Assembly (NCBI RefSeq): GCF_029227915.1
Contig: NC_079883.1
Location: forward strand, 16,308,001-16,372,000
Origin: Hydractinia symbiolongicarpus
Taxonomy: Eukaryota > Cnidaria > Hydrozoa > Anthoathecata > Hydractiniidae
DNA length: 64,000 nt
Direction of reading: 5' to 3'
Positions 21,789 through 33,992 of the stretch are shown here, in pieces. The position numbers and the translations under genes were made by a program. Numbering within the stretch: the first letter of the stretch is position 1; each line of letters begins with the position of its first letter. The notes below the pieces were generated by a model. That model had not been told where the DNA came from. It worked only from the letters and a program-made list of their open reading frames with translations, and made no database searches.

Positions 21789-22400
21789 GAGACTAGTCGT
21801 TAACCCGTGGAAAAATCCACGGGTTCGCCCGCCCTTTATATTTACCCGTCGCGATAAAGTGGATAAGAATATATCGCATTTGATATTCGTGATTCCGTAA
21901 CATCATTTTCTAACTCAGCGGGGGGTCCGCGCAGAGACAGACAGACGACAGCTATTATTATAGAGACTAGTCGTTGCCCGTGGAAAAATCCACGGGTTCG
22001 CCCGTCCTTTGAATTTACCCGTGGCAACAAAGTGGATAAGAATATATCGCATTTGATATTCGTGTTTCCGCAACATCATTTTCTAACTTAGCGGGGGTCC
22101 GCGCAGAGACAGACAGACGACGGCTATTATTATAGAGACTAGTCGTTTCCCGTGGAAAAATCCACGGGTTCGCCCGTCCTTTATATTTACCCGTCGCAAC
22201 AAAGTGGATAAAAATATATCGCATTTGATATTCGTGTTTCCGTAACATCATTTTCTAACTCAGCGGGGGTCCGCGCAGAGACAGACAGACGGAATACGGC
22301 TATTATAATAGAGACTAGTCGTTAACCCGTGGAAAAATCCACGAATTTGTCCCTTCTTTTTATGCCGTATTACGTGCATCCCGCTATTTGCGGTACCATT
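21789..22400 (+). repeat. Tandem array of a hairpin-bearing dispersed repeat
   Basis: Unit starts (GAGACTAGTCGTT) at 21789, 21963, 22135 and 22311 give periods of 174, 172 and 176 bp. Each unit starts with the hairpin CCCGTGG-AAAAAT-CCACGGG and ends with GCGCAGAGACAGACAGACG and CGGCTATTATTATA. Other copies lie at 24410-24660, 28258-28385, 62466-62530, 63190-63280 and a variant at 20098-20160 whose hairpin is CCGGGAAACCCGG. Class unknown; no ORF. Confidence 0.85.
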
Positions 22401-22494
22401 TTGTGTGACAGACACACGCATACAGGTTAATACCTGTATATAGCTGTTAATATAATATAATATAGTTGTTAACCCGTGGAACAATCCACGGTAA

Positions 22495-22665
22495 TAAGCT
22501 GACGTAATTATTTCGCGCATCTGTTAATAAAAATATTTAGCCCATCTGTTAATGATATTATTTCACGCATCTGTTAATGAAAATATTTCGCGCATCTGTT
22601 AATGAAATTATTTCGCGCATCTGTTATGAAATTATTTCGCACACCTGTTATGAAATTACTCTGCG
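22495..22665 (+). repeat. ~25-bp tandem repeat
   Basis: About seven copies of ATCTGTTAATGAAATTATTT followed by CGCGC with small variations. It directly follows the hairpin repeat array. Confidence 0.85.
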
Positions 22666-23039
22666 TTATTTTTTATAGTATAGTTTATCAGAAGTAGTGT
22701 TTCGCCGCTTTCTCGTAAAATTCATATATTTAACAACAATTTATGCATTTTTACGGCCTGAGTTTGATGTAAAAAAGAGGCTCCTTCCTGTAAATAGCTT
22801 TTAAAAAACTAAATTTGACATTTTTTTACACTTTTTGTTGAATTTTCGCGCCCGAAGGCGTAGGAAATTCTTTAAAACCGTCGTTTTTTTTCTTTCGGAG
22901 CATTTTTTGAGAAAAAATCGACCCTGGGATTTCACGTTCATCTGAGAGGAGTATAGTATTGGTATAACTGACTAACTAACCCTGTCCCAAATGGTCAATT
23001 GCACGTCACAGATTAAAACTTCGTACCCAAGCTCCTTAA

Positions 23040-23835
23040 GTACTGGGAAATCATCTAAATGATGTTTCAGGCCAAAATTGGACAAAATTTGGCACACTTA
23101 ACAAAAAAGGTATGCTGAACATAATGGTGACATCATAATTTTGATTTTTCTCACCTAAATGTCATTTTAGGCCAAAATTTGTTCAAAAATTAAAACTACT
23201 TTATTTTCAACAAAATTTGGCACAGTTAACAAATAAAGTATGCTGAACATGATGGTGACATCAAAATTTTGACTTCTTGTTACCTAAATGTCATTTTAGG
23301 CGAAAATTGGTCCAAAAATTAAAATTACTTTATTTTTGACAAGAATTGGCACAGTTAACAAAAAAAGTATGCTGAACATGATGGTGACATCAAAATTTTG
23401 GTTTTTAGTCACCTAAATGTCATTTTAGGCCAAAATTTGTTCAAAAATTAAAACTACTTTATTTTCAACAAAATTTGGCACAGTAAACAAACAAAGTATG
23501 CTGAACATGATGGTGACATCAAAATTTTGTTTTTTTGTCACCTTAAATGTCATTTTATGCCAAAATTGGTCCAAAAATTAAAACTACTTTATTTTTGACA
23601 AAAATTGGCAAAGTTAACAAAAAAAGTATGCTGAACATAATGGTGACATCAAAATTTTTATTTTTGTCACCTAAATGCCATTTTAGGCCAAAATTGGTCC
23701 GAAAATTAAAACCACTTCATTTTCGGCCAAATTTGGCACAGTTAACAAATAAAGTATGCTGGAAATGATGATGATACAAAAGTTTGATTTTCTTTGTCAC
23801 CTAAATGTCATTTCAGGCCAAAATTTTTCCAAAAA
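23040..23835 (+). repeat. ~129-bp satellite-like tandem repeat
   Basis: Six to seven monomers are marked by TATGCTGAACAT(A/G)ATGGTGAC near 23110, 23238, 23367, 23496, 23626 and 23754. Each also contains CACCTAAATGTCATTTTAGG and AAAATTAAAACTACTT. Monomers differ by a few percent by eye. Confidence 0.9.
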
Positions 23836-24409
23836 TGATAAATAACACAACGAATTAGTAGGTTGTTATCAAATATTTTGGTAGCGAGCGGAAATTCTTA
23901 GAACCCCCGGGGCTTCTTGTTCAGTTTGAAAAACAATAAGCTTCAGCAAAAAATAAGCACATCCAGCTTTATTGTTGTCATTAAAAATATAAATGGTTGA
24001 AGATGAAACAAAATTTACAAAATAAATTTCACATTCATGTTTAGAACAAACAAATCACTTACAAAGTCTTTCTAAAATTTATTGTTCTCCTTCTATTATT
24101 AAAAACTTGTTTCTGTTAATTTCCTTAAAAAGGCGCGAATAATTAAAACTTTTTCAATGAAATAGACAACGCAAAGTAATTGTCCGCAACTTTGACCGTA
24201 GTTATTTATAACAAAGAAACTGCATCGAGAAGGAACAATAAAAGTTAATTTACCATGAATTTTGTATAAGAAAATTTTTAAATTAAACTTTTGTGAAACT
24301 ACGGAAAAGACAAAATAAAATAAAATTTTAAAATAGCGTAGCAAGAAGATAAAAAAGCTGTGCGCATTTCGTGCGTGGTTAACACAAGTCGCTTTTTACG
24401 CACGAACAG

Positions 24410-24660
24410 ACAGACGACGGGTATTATTATAGAGACTAGACGTTAACCCGCGGAAAAATCCACGGGGTCGCCCGTTCTTTAAATATTGCATTTCGTGTTT
24501 CCGTAACAAAAAGACAAACAGACGCACGAACAGACAGACGACGGCTATTATTATAGAAGTCTCTATAATAATAGCCGTCGTCTGTCTGTTCGTGCGTCTA
24601 GTCAGTCGTTAGCCCGTGGAAAAATCCACGGAGTCGCCCGTCAGTTTACCCGTCGCAACA
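24410..24660. repeat. Head-to-head hairpin repeat copies forming a 38-bp-arm perfect palindrome
   Basis: A partial copy of the hairpin family (24425-24550) is followed by an inverted copy. The junction 24520-24599 is a perfect inverted repeat with 38-bp arms (starting AGACGCACGAACAGACAGAC) and a 4-nt AGTC loop. Another CCCGTGG/CCACGG hairpin follows at 24610-24635. Confidence 0.9.
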
Positions 24661-24836
24661 AAGTGGACAACAATTTCGTGTTTCCGTTACGGGACGCGAC
24701 TTATAAAGAATATCAGATAACTCTCACCTGCAGAAACTTTGGGCAGATTCATAACAGAAAAATATATGCTTATCAACAAAATAGAAATTTCCCTTTACAT
24801 GCACGAAATATCCAGTATCTATAAATTTAAAAATAT

Positions 24837-25214
24837 TTGGAAGAAAGGTATTTAAATTGTTTGAAAGAAGCTAAAAGTGTATGTATGGATCAAAAAAAAT
24901 CTTTTACGGGATTGCAAATGGCGATAGGTCGAGGAATTACAAAGTGCGACATAAAAGGATTAGAAAGTGCGATAGGTTTGGGATTAGGTGGGGTTTCAAA
25001 AGCGCGACAAAATTGGATTGCAAAGTGCGATGATATTACAAAGCGCGACACAATTAGATTACTAAGTGCGGTGGGCTTACAAAGCGCGACACAATTGGAT
25101 TACAATTGCGGTGGGGTTAAAAAGTGCAACACAATTGAATTGCAAAGTGCGATGGGGTTACGAAGTGATAACTACTACAGGGTGCTTTTAGACAAAACTG
25201 GCTATACTTCCTGA
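24837..25214 (+). repeat. Minisatellite of ~40-bp units that stays open in one frame
   Basis: Units of the type GGGTTACAAAGCGCGACACA plus ATTGGATTACAAAGTGCGAT repeat five to seven times. The plus frame is open for 125 codons and encodes variants of LQSA(T/M/V)(Q)L(D/G) and KCD. No signal peptide or known domain. I treat it as a repeat rather than a gene. Confidence 0.6.
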
Positions 25215-26488
25215 GTTTCCGAATTTAGGCATTGTGAATGAGAGTTATATTTTTTAGAACTAAAATTATTTATTTGGATCAAATAATAGCCAATTTCTTT
25301 TGGAAAAATGATTTTTTTAAAAGCCAAGAGAATTGTAGTTAAATAGACGAACCATAATTTGTTTTGGGCCACATGTTGTTTCAATGCAAAATGTCGGGCC
25401 ATTTAACCTGTTCAGCACTCCCTAATTTGGCATATGTTTTATCCTCGATCGATTTACCACAATAGGTGGTTTTAGGACTTGGTTTTCACAGGATATAAAA
25501 AGGGAATTTTAAGTATAGATGGCCTTACAACTACTAAATGACATGGTTTTTTTTAGGATAACCCAAGAAACCATGTTTAACACTTCCATTGTCAAAATAG
25601 TTGATACAGGCCTAATCCTTCCCAATAAATTGTGTCGGCAAATTAATTGCAAAGATAATAAGATCAAATGAAGCTAATTTTTTAGAGTCGAGAGATACCC
25701 TACTCAATATTTTGGCAGTTTTTAAATGCGTGAGCTGTGACAAAAACATTAACAACAGCATGTTCAAGTATCTCCACCTTCCGAAAAATGTTTTTATCCA
25801 GAACCGATACCAACTAACAATTTTGGCTACTGTGTACACTGGGTTAAACTAAAAAACATGGTTATTATAGCAGCAGTAATAAGCAGGAAGATTAAAGCAT
25901 ATTAGCAGGGGAGTGACAAGCAAAAATGAAAATGTAAAATGTTTTGAAGAAACAGGAAAAAGATGTTTGTAATGGCTAGCTAGCCCAGCCATACACACTT
26001 GATATCATAGGCGATTTTTGTCACACTACCACAACTAATAGCCTCTATATACTTGTATTCAACTTTATCTAAAATAACCTCGTTTTCATTCAATGTTTTG
26101 ATTTTCCGCTACCACAGCTGATCAAGTCGAAATTACGTCTCGATCTTCTGAAGATAAGAGAACTCGACAAACATTGCATTATTTAAATCAAATTAAGCAA
26201 AAAGTATAGAACCTGTGCGATTGAAACAAGTGAAATGTTTTTCGAAAACAAATCAGCAACAAGTCATGTCATGTTCAAACAATTTACAAATCTGCTGCTG
26301 ATTCCTTATCATCTAAAACACAATGACCAGGTTAACTATTTAAAATACAAGAATTGGAAAGCTACACTGCTTATAAATTTCATAAAAACAAAAGCTATTT
26401 ATACACAATGTATATACAATCAATAAATAAGTCGCTTAATCAATAAATTACCTTTTTTAAAGTTAAGGTTGTGTATAAACGACACATT
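25215..26488. other. Spacer downstream of the GPCR gene
   Basis: Non-coding, AT-rich. It contains one GCTAGCTAGC tract near 25975-25984. It presumably includes the 3'UTR of the minus-strand GPCR (26489 downward), with AATAAA-like sequences on the minus strand not clearly assignable. Confidence 0.4.
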
Positions 26489-27856
26489 TTAAACACTTGT
26501 CTTATTTCCAGTAGAATATTTCCTCGCACTGTTCAAGGTACCATTTCTCGAACTCGCACCGTAACTATATCCACTGAAATCTGATCCTCGACTCAATCTG
26601 TTGTGCGTATGCGCAAGTTTATTGTCCTCGGAATTGCTCATGCTCGGTCCCGAGTCACGTGAATAAACATTGCCTCTTCTCTGGCAACATAATATCGCTT
26701 TAAAACCTTTTCGGAATGGTGGACTCATGAAAGCGTAAATAAACCCATTTACTGCCGTGCTACTCAAGATCAACACTTCGGAAAATTTGTACAAATAATC
26801 ATTCACTTTTCCACCTGAAAGCAAAACCAGTCGCAATAAAATAAAAGGTGTCCAAAGCGCAATGAAAGTGACGGTAACGACAAACAATAGACGTACGGCT
26901 TTAATGCGACGTTCTCGTCGGTTAATGTCGCGTTCGATGTGACTGGTTTTTCTCTTTAACGAGCCTAACAAGGTCTTGTGGACTCCTCCACTGGCTTTAC
27001 GTTTGTATTCATTATTCTCGGCCGTCATGTCACCACTGCCGCCACTGCTCTCCTCCTTGATGGTAAAACAAACGCTATGTTTTTTGTCTGGATTCATCAA
27101 AGTCATTGATGGTCGACGTCCTTTGACCGCCATCGATATTCGCCAGTGCGCGAACGCCATCATTATTAACGGTATAAGATAGGTGATCAGCGAATAAACC
27201 ATGTAAAAAAGACGTTGATATCTTAACTCCCATCGCTTGTTCGCACAAACAAGCTCTTCAGTCTTCTCTTTCGTGTCGATGTCTTTATAGACGATATAAC
27301 CGTCGAGTAGTGGCGAGCATATAGCGACAGCTCCCCCCCAGACGCTAACAACGATGAAATAAATCGCCCTCACAGTGCGCCTTTTCATATGCGGGTGACA
27401 AATAAGCAAGTACCGCTCGCAGGATACAGCCACTAATGTTATTGTGGACGCCGTGAAACCGACTTCGATAAATACACTTTGCAGCTTGCATGTCCACAAA
27501 CCAAATATCCAGCTGCCGTTGATAAATGCGATGCAATCGAACAGTGACAGCAAAACCATGATGAGATCGCTCACCGCCAAACTTGCTAGGAAGACATTCA
27601 CGGTGTTGCGAACCACAAAACGTCGTAATATCGTCAACAAGATCAGCATGTTACTCGTAACGGCGATAAATGACACGATACTGTAAAAGGTCACTAAACC
27701 GGCAAGCAATCCACCAGATGCAATCAGAGGCCGATGATAGACATCAGTTGATGTATTATTACCCGAACTACCCATTGTTAATCTGGCGTTCACTGCAATA
27801 TGGATATGGTTCTGGCGAGTGAAATAATTGTCTGCTCTATCTATCAACATTTTCAT
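26489..27856 (-). CDS. Class A (rhodopsin-like) G-protein-coupled receptor
   Basis: A 455-residue seven-transmembrane receptor in a single coding exon. A TTTTCCACAG acceptor lies 4 bp upstream of the first ATG, so an intron in the 5'UTR is likely. Landmarks: N-glycosylation site NNTS (33-36), TM1 with SN (68-69), TM2 LAVSD (D97), W116 of the ECL1 motif, C123 pairing with C204, TM3 end CERY (146-149) in place of DRY, TM4 W173, TM5 P229, TM6 LWTP (334-337), TM7 NGFIY (370-374) in place of NPxxY. The third intracellular loop is long (about 240-318), basic and Ser-rich, and the C-tail is Ser/Thr-rich with a CC pair (390-391) suited to palmitoylation. The overall pattern resembles neuropeptide or amine-type receptors. 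The ligand cannot be named. Confidence 0.9.
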   Translation of the reverse strand: MKMLIDRADNYFTRQNHIHIAVNARLTMGSSGNNTSTDVYHRPLIASGGLLAGLVTFYSIVSFIAVTSNMLILLTILRRFVVRNTVNVFLASLAVSDLIMVLLSLFDCIAFINGSWIFGLWTCKLQSVFIEVGFTASTITLVAVSCERYLLICHPHMKRRTVRAIYFIVVSVWGGAVAICSPLLDGYIVYKDIDTKEKTEELVCANKRWELRYQRLFYMVYSLITYLIPLIMMAFAHWRISMAVKGRRPSMTLMNPDKKHSVCFTIKEESSGGSGDMTAENNEYKRKASGGVHKTLLGSLKRKTSHIERDINRRERRIKAVRLLFVVTVTFIALWTPFILLRLVLLSGGKVNDYLYKFSEVLILSSTAVNGFIYAFMSPPFRKGFKAILCCQRRGNVYSRDSGPSMSNSEDNKLAHTHNRLSRGSDFSGYSYGASSRNGTLNSARKYSTGNKTSV

Positions 27857-28257
27857 TCACCTGTGGAAAACAAAATAGAGAATAATGAACTAAGTATAAT
27901 GTGAAACTAAATCCTATTGTTTTAAATATAAATTTCATAAAGGCAAACATGACAATAGAAGACTTGAATTACTTCCTGAAAATAAACAAATAGGAAAAAA
28001 AAACACAAAACACACACAAATATACCTATCAAAACTACCAAACTATTTTATTATATTAATAACATTATTTGCTCTCGTATCGGTTAAAAGAAAAAAAACG
28101 AAATAACTTAGCACGTGAACCATTTTACACTAAAATATATAATCGATCTCTTGCGTTGCCACACGTCCTCGAGTGTTTTAAAAGCCGGAAATCAAAAGTC
28201 GGGTGGCCCACCGTGCAGAATGGTTTATAGCCCATATGATATGTGGTATTATTTATA
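27857..28257. other. Upstream region of the GPCR
   Basis: Contains the likely 5'UTR intron end of the GPCR (minus strand). No other gene seen. Confidence 0.4.
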
Positions 28258-28385
28258 CGTCGTTAGCCCGTGGAAAAATCCACGGGTTCGCCCGTCCTTA
28301 TTATACCGTATTGCGTGCGTCTCCCCCGCGCAGCTAAGCTACCATTTTGCGTGTCAGACAGACGTATACGGGTATTATAATATAA
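28258..28385 (+). repeat. Single copy of the hairpin repeat family
   Basis: CGTTAGCCCGTGGAAAAATC with its closing CCACGGGTTCGCCCG at 28260-28295, ending near 28380 with GACAGACGTATACGGGTATT. Same family as 21789-22400. Confidence 0.8.
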
Positions 28386-31300
28386 ATGGTATTTATGGTG
28401 AACATTTCTATTTTGAACATTGTCATCAATATTGCTATCAACATTGTCAAAAAGACCCACATTCCCTATTCTCCCACTATATTTCTGCGTGTCTTTTCAA
28501 ATGTTTATATTAAGAGTTACAAGAAGTCTAAAAGCTTAAATATGAACACTTTAAAACTACATACGAAGCGAGGTTAATTTTTTGGCAATCCAATCGTTGA
28601 TTTTCAAAAATAAGATATGCCCCTACCACCTTTTAATACTCTGCCGGCGGTCCAGAAAAGCAATGTCCCTGTAATAAAAATAACCCTTATTTTGTGAAAT
28701 AGCGATGTCCATCTAGTTTATCAAAACCTTTTTACAACGCGTTAAAATTGATCCGTGATAAAGACATTGTTTTTAAAACTCAATTTAAGCTTAGCTAATT
28801 CTATTCTCTCTTTTCCTTTTTATATCATAAAGATAAATACAACAGCTGATTAATAAAGTAAAGAAACATAAACGCGTTATTTTACAATGCACGATAGATA
28901 AAACAAGGAATTTAAAACGTAAAAATCACCAATAAAATCCAAAATCCTTTTTCTATTAATCACCAACCAAGTCCATTAGAACCCTGCACAGCGTCTCAAA
29001 AATTTTTTACCACAAATCACGAAAAGCAATGACATGATCTTTTTTAATAAGAAACACGATTTTAAGAAAAACGAGGTTGGAATTGTTACTTTTAAGCTTT
29101 GTTTCCATCTGGCGTTAAATTGCGTTAATTTTAATATATAATCTTTTAAAATGGCTTTTGTACACATATACTCAATGTTTTTTAAAGTGTGTTCGCGCTA
29201 ATTCGCGGTAAAATATCAAAAAAAAGATATTTAGGGCGCGCTAATCGGGATTAAAACAGGCGCGTTAATGGGTCATAGACGTTCTCATTAGGCGTTAAAA
29301 AATTAACTACAAATTAAGCATCTGCTTAACGCAAATTACGCCAGATAAAAACCAAGCTTTAACTGCTAACCCCCGAAGTATTAAAAAATTAGAATTGTGT
29401 TGCGATTTTGTATTTAGGACAATGGACACGCGCACGCATACAAACAAGCAAAAAATATAAAGAACAGACTACAACGATTAAAGAAAGCCTCTTCAGCTGA
29501 AATAATTAATTCCAGACGCTTTTCCTTTTACAAGAATATGCCTTATAAGAACATCAGCCTGGGATTTCAGGTTAAAACAAAATTCCTATTTTGTAGAACA
29601 ATAGAGAAATAAGAATAATTAATTCTCTAAACTAATACCCATTTTGTCTTATGTCAGCGCCGTACTCAGACGTATTTCGATACCGTTAAAACGGTATGGG
29701 CGGCCAAAATAATCCGCCCAAATTAACCTTCATTGAACAGAATTTTTTTAAAAAACGTATTGCCTTGTTCACTACGTCATGCGCAATATTAAATTTTGAA
29801 CCAAAGTCGATAGCTTGATAGATTTATTTGCACGCACAACCTCGTTCCCAACCAATCGAATAGAAAGAAAACTATGTCGGGAATTTTTGTGCGCACGTGG
29901 TTTCATTCACACGTTTGCGTCCAGTCTAGATGAATTCGTGTGGTTGTTCTCATGATCTCATAATTTCAAGCGCCATAGAACCATGTCTATTCGTTCAAGA
30001 AGACTTCGCTCATACACTCGATCTAGAATGCTCATTTATCAAAATTTTCCTATCAGCGCCAACCAAGGTGGAGCCTCAGGAGGGAGACTCTAATTTAAGA
30101 AAATTTTGCAGCGCGTGAACGGTATCCCCTAAATAAACTCTGGGTACGGCGCTGTATGTGGTCCTTCTTTTTCTACCTGTCAGGATAGCGCGAGTTGTGA
30201 ATTCTGTAGATTTTGCAAGAATTATTTCCGCGAATAAATCGAATTCAGATATTTTGCGGGGATTTATTTTTACAAAAGGCGTTACACTTGGTCCTTTGGG
30301 TATGTGTTTTGGTGGATTTAATCTCGCACAATTCTACTTTTGAAATCGATACATGCTATGATACATGCAATCAACAGGACTTAATATAAAAACGATAATG
30401 AAAAAAATCTGCCATCTTGTTTCCAAGTGAACGAAAACAGTAACGTCATAGCAATTCTTTTTGAAAAAGAATTGGATTGTCACGAATTAAAATTTTGTAC
30501 ATATTAAAAAAAAGAAACGAAACTACATCAAATCTCACGCTACATTCAACAGAAGATTGCCGCGAAACAACTCTGTTCTTCGTATCTTTTATGTATTCAT
30601 CCGCAAACACACGCATACATGCACAAAGGTGAAAAATAAATCAAAAAAACGCGTTAGCCAAGTTAGCCACGTGTGCATAGATACACAAAACTAAAAAAAA
30701 AACGAAAGTGTGAAACCACCCTGTTAGCATTATCACCTTTCGGCGCTAGCTTTCAAGCCACGCTGAGCCGTAATAGATGAACAGGTGTACACAGAAGCAA
30801 TGTTTACGAACTTCGCGCATGCTCAGTAGATGAAACTTGGTTTTGTGCAACGCGAATTTTTCTTGTACAGCTACTTTGTATTGATGTGAAACTCATTAGG
30901 CGCATGTGCGAAACAGCAAATAAAGCGTTCAGTAAAAGTTCACGTTTTAAAAAAGATAAACAAGAGTTAGTGTTGACTCATTTAAAATATACACCCACGT
31001 CACAATTTATTATAGGAACTATGACATTAATAACAACATTAAAATATATCTATTAATATATCAATTAACTCTTAAATATTTATGTATTATGTCCAGTTGA
31101 TATCACACTGGGCATGTACTCACCAAATTAAGTTTTTTTTTTAAATAGAAATCATATATCTTATACTTTGAAGAAAATTATTTGTACCAAAAAATGATAA
31201 TCCCTCTTCGTTTAATTTATGTCTATTGCACTGTGTTTATCATATTGTTATAATTCATTTCTCAGTGGACCATACATTAATTAAAAACTTAATTTCAAAA

Positions 31301-32402
31301 ATTACTTGAAATGTCAAGTAATTTTCGAGACACGACCTGAAACAGGCGGGGATATAACATCTGTTAAAGAGAGACTGAAGCGTTTTATTTTACGCGAAAA
31401 CAATATGAAACTTTCATCAAAGCAAGTGGCTCAACGTCAAAATGAATTGTTTCTCTCGAGACGTTAAAAGTCCAAATAATAAGCAAGGCAACGTTTCCAC
31501 CAAAGAAAGCACGTGACAAACTCAACTTTCTCTTGGGATTTTATCAAAATATACCACAAATCATTAGAAGAGAAATTTTTCAAGCTTGTCATAAATCAAA
31601 TTAATAACTTCGTATCTCCAGATACCAAACAGCTTAAACGTACTTTAAAGTTTCTTACCTTAAAAAAAATTGGTAAGTGTAAATTAGGCGTAAAACCTAA
31701 ACAAGACAAATTTCAAAACAAGCCGTTCTTCGTGCGTTCTTTTTAGTAAACAGCGTCTCAGAAGTCAGCGAAAGAATGTAGCAAAACTACTGTTCTTACC
31801 ATCTTGCTGTTGTGAAGAAATGAAAAAATAATAGTGTGTTGTTTGTTTGTCTATTTCTGCACCACAACCCGAGTTAATATATAGTAATAACGCCCCTTTT
31901 ATGTTAATAACAATAATTAAACTGCTTTCAATTTGCTTTCTCTCACGATATAATATAATTTAACACGACACAACTTTATAACAAAATTAACTATTAAACC
32001 TTTTAGCAAATAAAAACACAAACATTTAATCATTTTATGCATAATTAATCTATCATGCTGGCCAAGTTCATAAATTAGATTTGAAATACACCCCTCCCGC
32101 CGAGAACATTTCAACATGTCAATGGAAATGAAGAAATTTAATCATCTGCAGATTGCTTTCACTCACGAACTCAGAATTATATCCGTTCACCAATATAACA
32201 CATTTGCACTGGTATTGGAGATTCATGATAGCATAGCAATGAATAAAATTTAACAAAATTATTTGAGTAAAAAACTAGATGCTGCTAGAGTGGGCTATCA
32301 AGAACTTTCCCAGGGTTTATAAACAAACCATAGTCAACCATAGTCAGAAACAACGGAAACGGGTCATCACAAGTTATTATTCCCAACTACGGACACGTGC
32401 AT
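28386..32402. other. Long AT-rich intergenic stretch
   Basis: Four kilobases without a supported gene. Open frames (29930-30118, 30158-30343, 31513-31746) have no motif, start context or splice sites that I could support. No tRNA or tandem array was recognised. Confidence 0.45.
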
Positions 32403-32636
32403 AAAGGCCGGTTCATTTTACAGCAATATATTGCTGTAATGTGAAACGTGCTGAAAATATGTGATCTAAAAAAATATTTTTTCTTTAAACTTTTAATTCA
32501 AAATCAGTTGGATTTAAAAAATATTGCAAAATATTGCGAACATTTGCGTGATATTTTTACATCGAAATATCGCAGGTTGTTTTCACATTAAATCAAAATA
32601 TTGTGTCAATATATTGCTGTAGTGTGAAATGGCTTT
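32403..32636. mobile_element. Short MITE-like element
   Basis: Both ends carry AAAG(G/C)C followed by a TTACAGCAATATATTG or inverted TATTGCTGTAGTGTGAAATG block, giving imperfect terminal inverted repeats of ~30 bp. The body is 234 bp with no ORF. The target duplication is not clear. Confidence 0.5.
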
Positions 32637-32673
32637 AAAAGAAAATACTTTTGTTTTATATTGAGATCTCTGG

Positions 32674-33310
32674 GCCTGAATATATGAGGCGAGTTGGCTC
32701 GGTGTTGGATCGCCACATGCTCAGCATGATAAAATTAAACAGCTCGGCATAATGGCAGATCTCTACTAAAAAATATTTGACATTATATGAGGTGGAGTCA
32801 ACCCACCTAGGCGAGCTGGCTCGTTTTTTCAACCCGGGACGGGTTGGTTAGGTGGGTTGACTGGGTTCATATAATGTAACTTTGCCGAGCCAGAGCCGGG
32901 TTGAAAAAGAAGAGCATGCGCATTGCGATCCAAAACAGAAGAAAAACAATAATGGCAGCAGAGCAGCTTACGTGGATTTCCCTGTTGGTGTTTCAAACGT
33001 TTTGAGCGTTTTTTCGTTTTGTAAAAAATATGTCAATATGTTCTGTATTCTTCAAAGCAATGACCAATACAGAATACCTTGGATTTAAAATAACAAACTA
33101 TTGGCGACCAAAATACTTAATTATAATTTTGACTTAATTTCGCTTGTTTGTTTACATCTAGCATCCGCCATTTTTAAAAAATTACGCGCATATCATTTCA
33201 ACCCGGCAGCAGTGTAGGTTGAGTTTTCCCATATAATATGCAATTTTTTCAAACGGGTTGACCCGTCAACCGGGCCAACACCGAGCTAACTCGCCCCATA
33301 TAGTCAGGCT
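32674..33310. mobile_element. Non-autonomous TIR/foldback element
   Basis: It starts GGCCTGAATATATGAGGCGA and ends with the near reverse complement (TCGCCCCATATAGTCAGGCT). The TIRs are ~37 bp with a few mismatches and share GCTCGGTGTTGG. Inside, 32790-32870 folds on GTCAACCCACCTA and its inverse around CAACCCGGG. No transposase frame. The superfamily is not recognised. Confidence 0.6.
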
Positions 33311-33992
33311 AAAATCAGGCTAAAATCAAACCACCAGTCGGCGCCTTTGAAGTTGATCGGTGAATCATGATACAGAAAAGTTGGTGCAAAAATTTACTAT
33401 GCTATCAATGCAACGTGTAACATTAGAAAAACATTTGCGATGGAGAACATTTTTCTTTTTGAATTGACTATAAACTGGCCAAAAAAAATTCTATATTCCA
33501 TATAACTGGCTCCCATCAAATACCAATCAGATGAATTGCCAAAAAACCTAGCTATTACACTTTTGTAGGTAAAAAATCAGGACTCTCACAGGGTAAAAAG
33601 GCTATTAATGAAAATTTTTTGGGTAGCAAGATCCAAAAGAAACTAGAATTAAATAAAAATATATTCTCTTTCTAAAAAGAATTCATTAATTTTAAGCGAA
33701 CATTTCTTTTTTTTGGGTGGGTTTATTTGATTACAGTGATCTATAGCCTAGTTAACTAACCTTTTTTCTTCGAGGTTAATAAAATGAGTTTCTGCCAAAC
33801 ACCTTAACCACTCCGATTTCCCGGTGGTAAGAAAAATTATGCTGGGTCTCCTGGCTATGTGATCTGTTGTATTTATTTATTCTACCTACAGAAATGCTTG
33901 CGTATGTGAAAAAAATACCCGTAAACTTTTTAACTTTTGTAAACATTGGCAAGTCATCTATAACACACAACGAAACATGTATAAATACTCAC
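33311..33992. other. Spacer
   Basis: No gene or repeat recognised apart from a direct repeat CAGGCTAAAATC at 33305-33328. Confidence 0.4.

Noticed and set aside
23040-23835. Direct repeats considered as a CRISPR array
   Set aside because: The spacers are themselves repeated; this is a tandem satellite in a eukaryotic genome.
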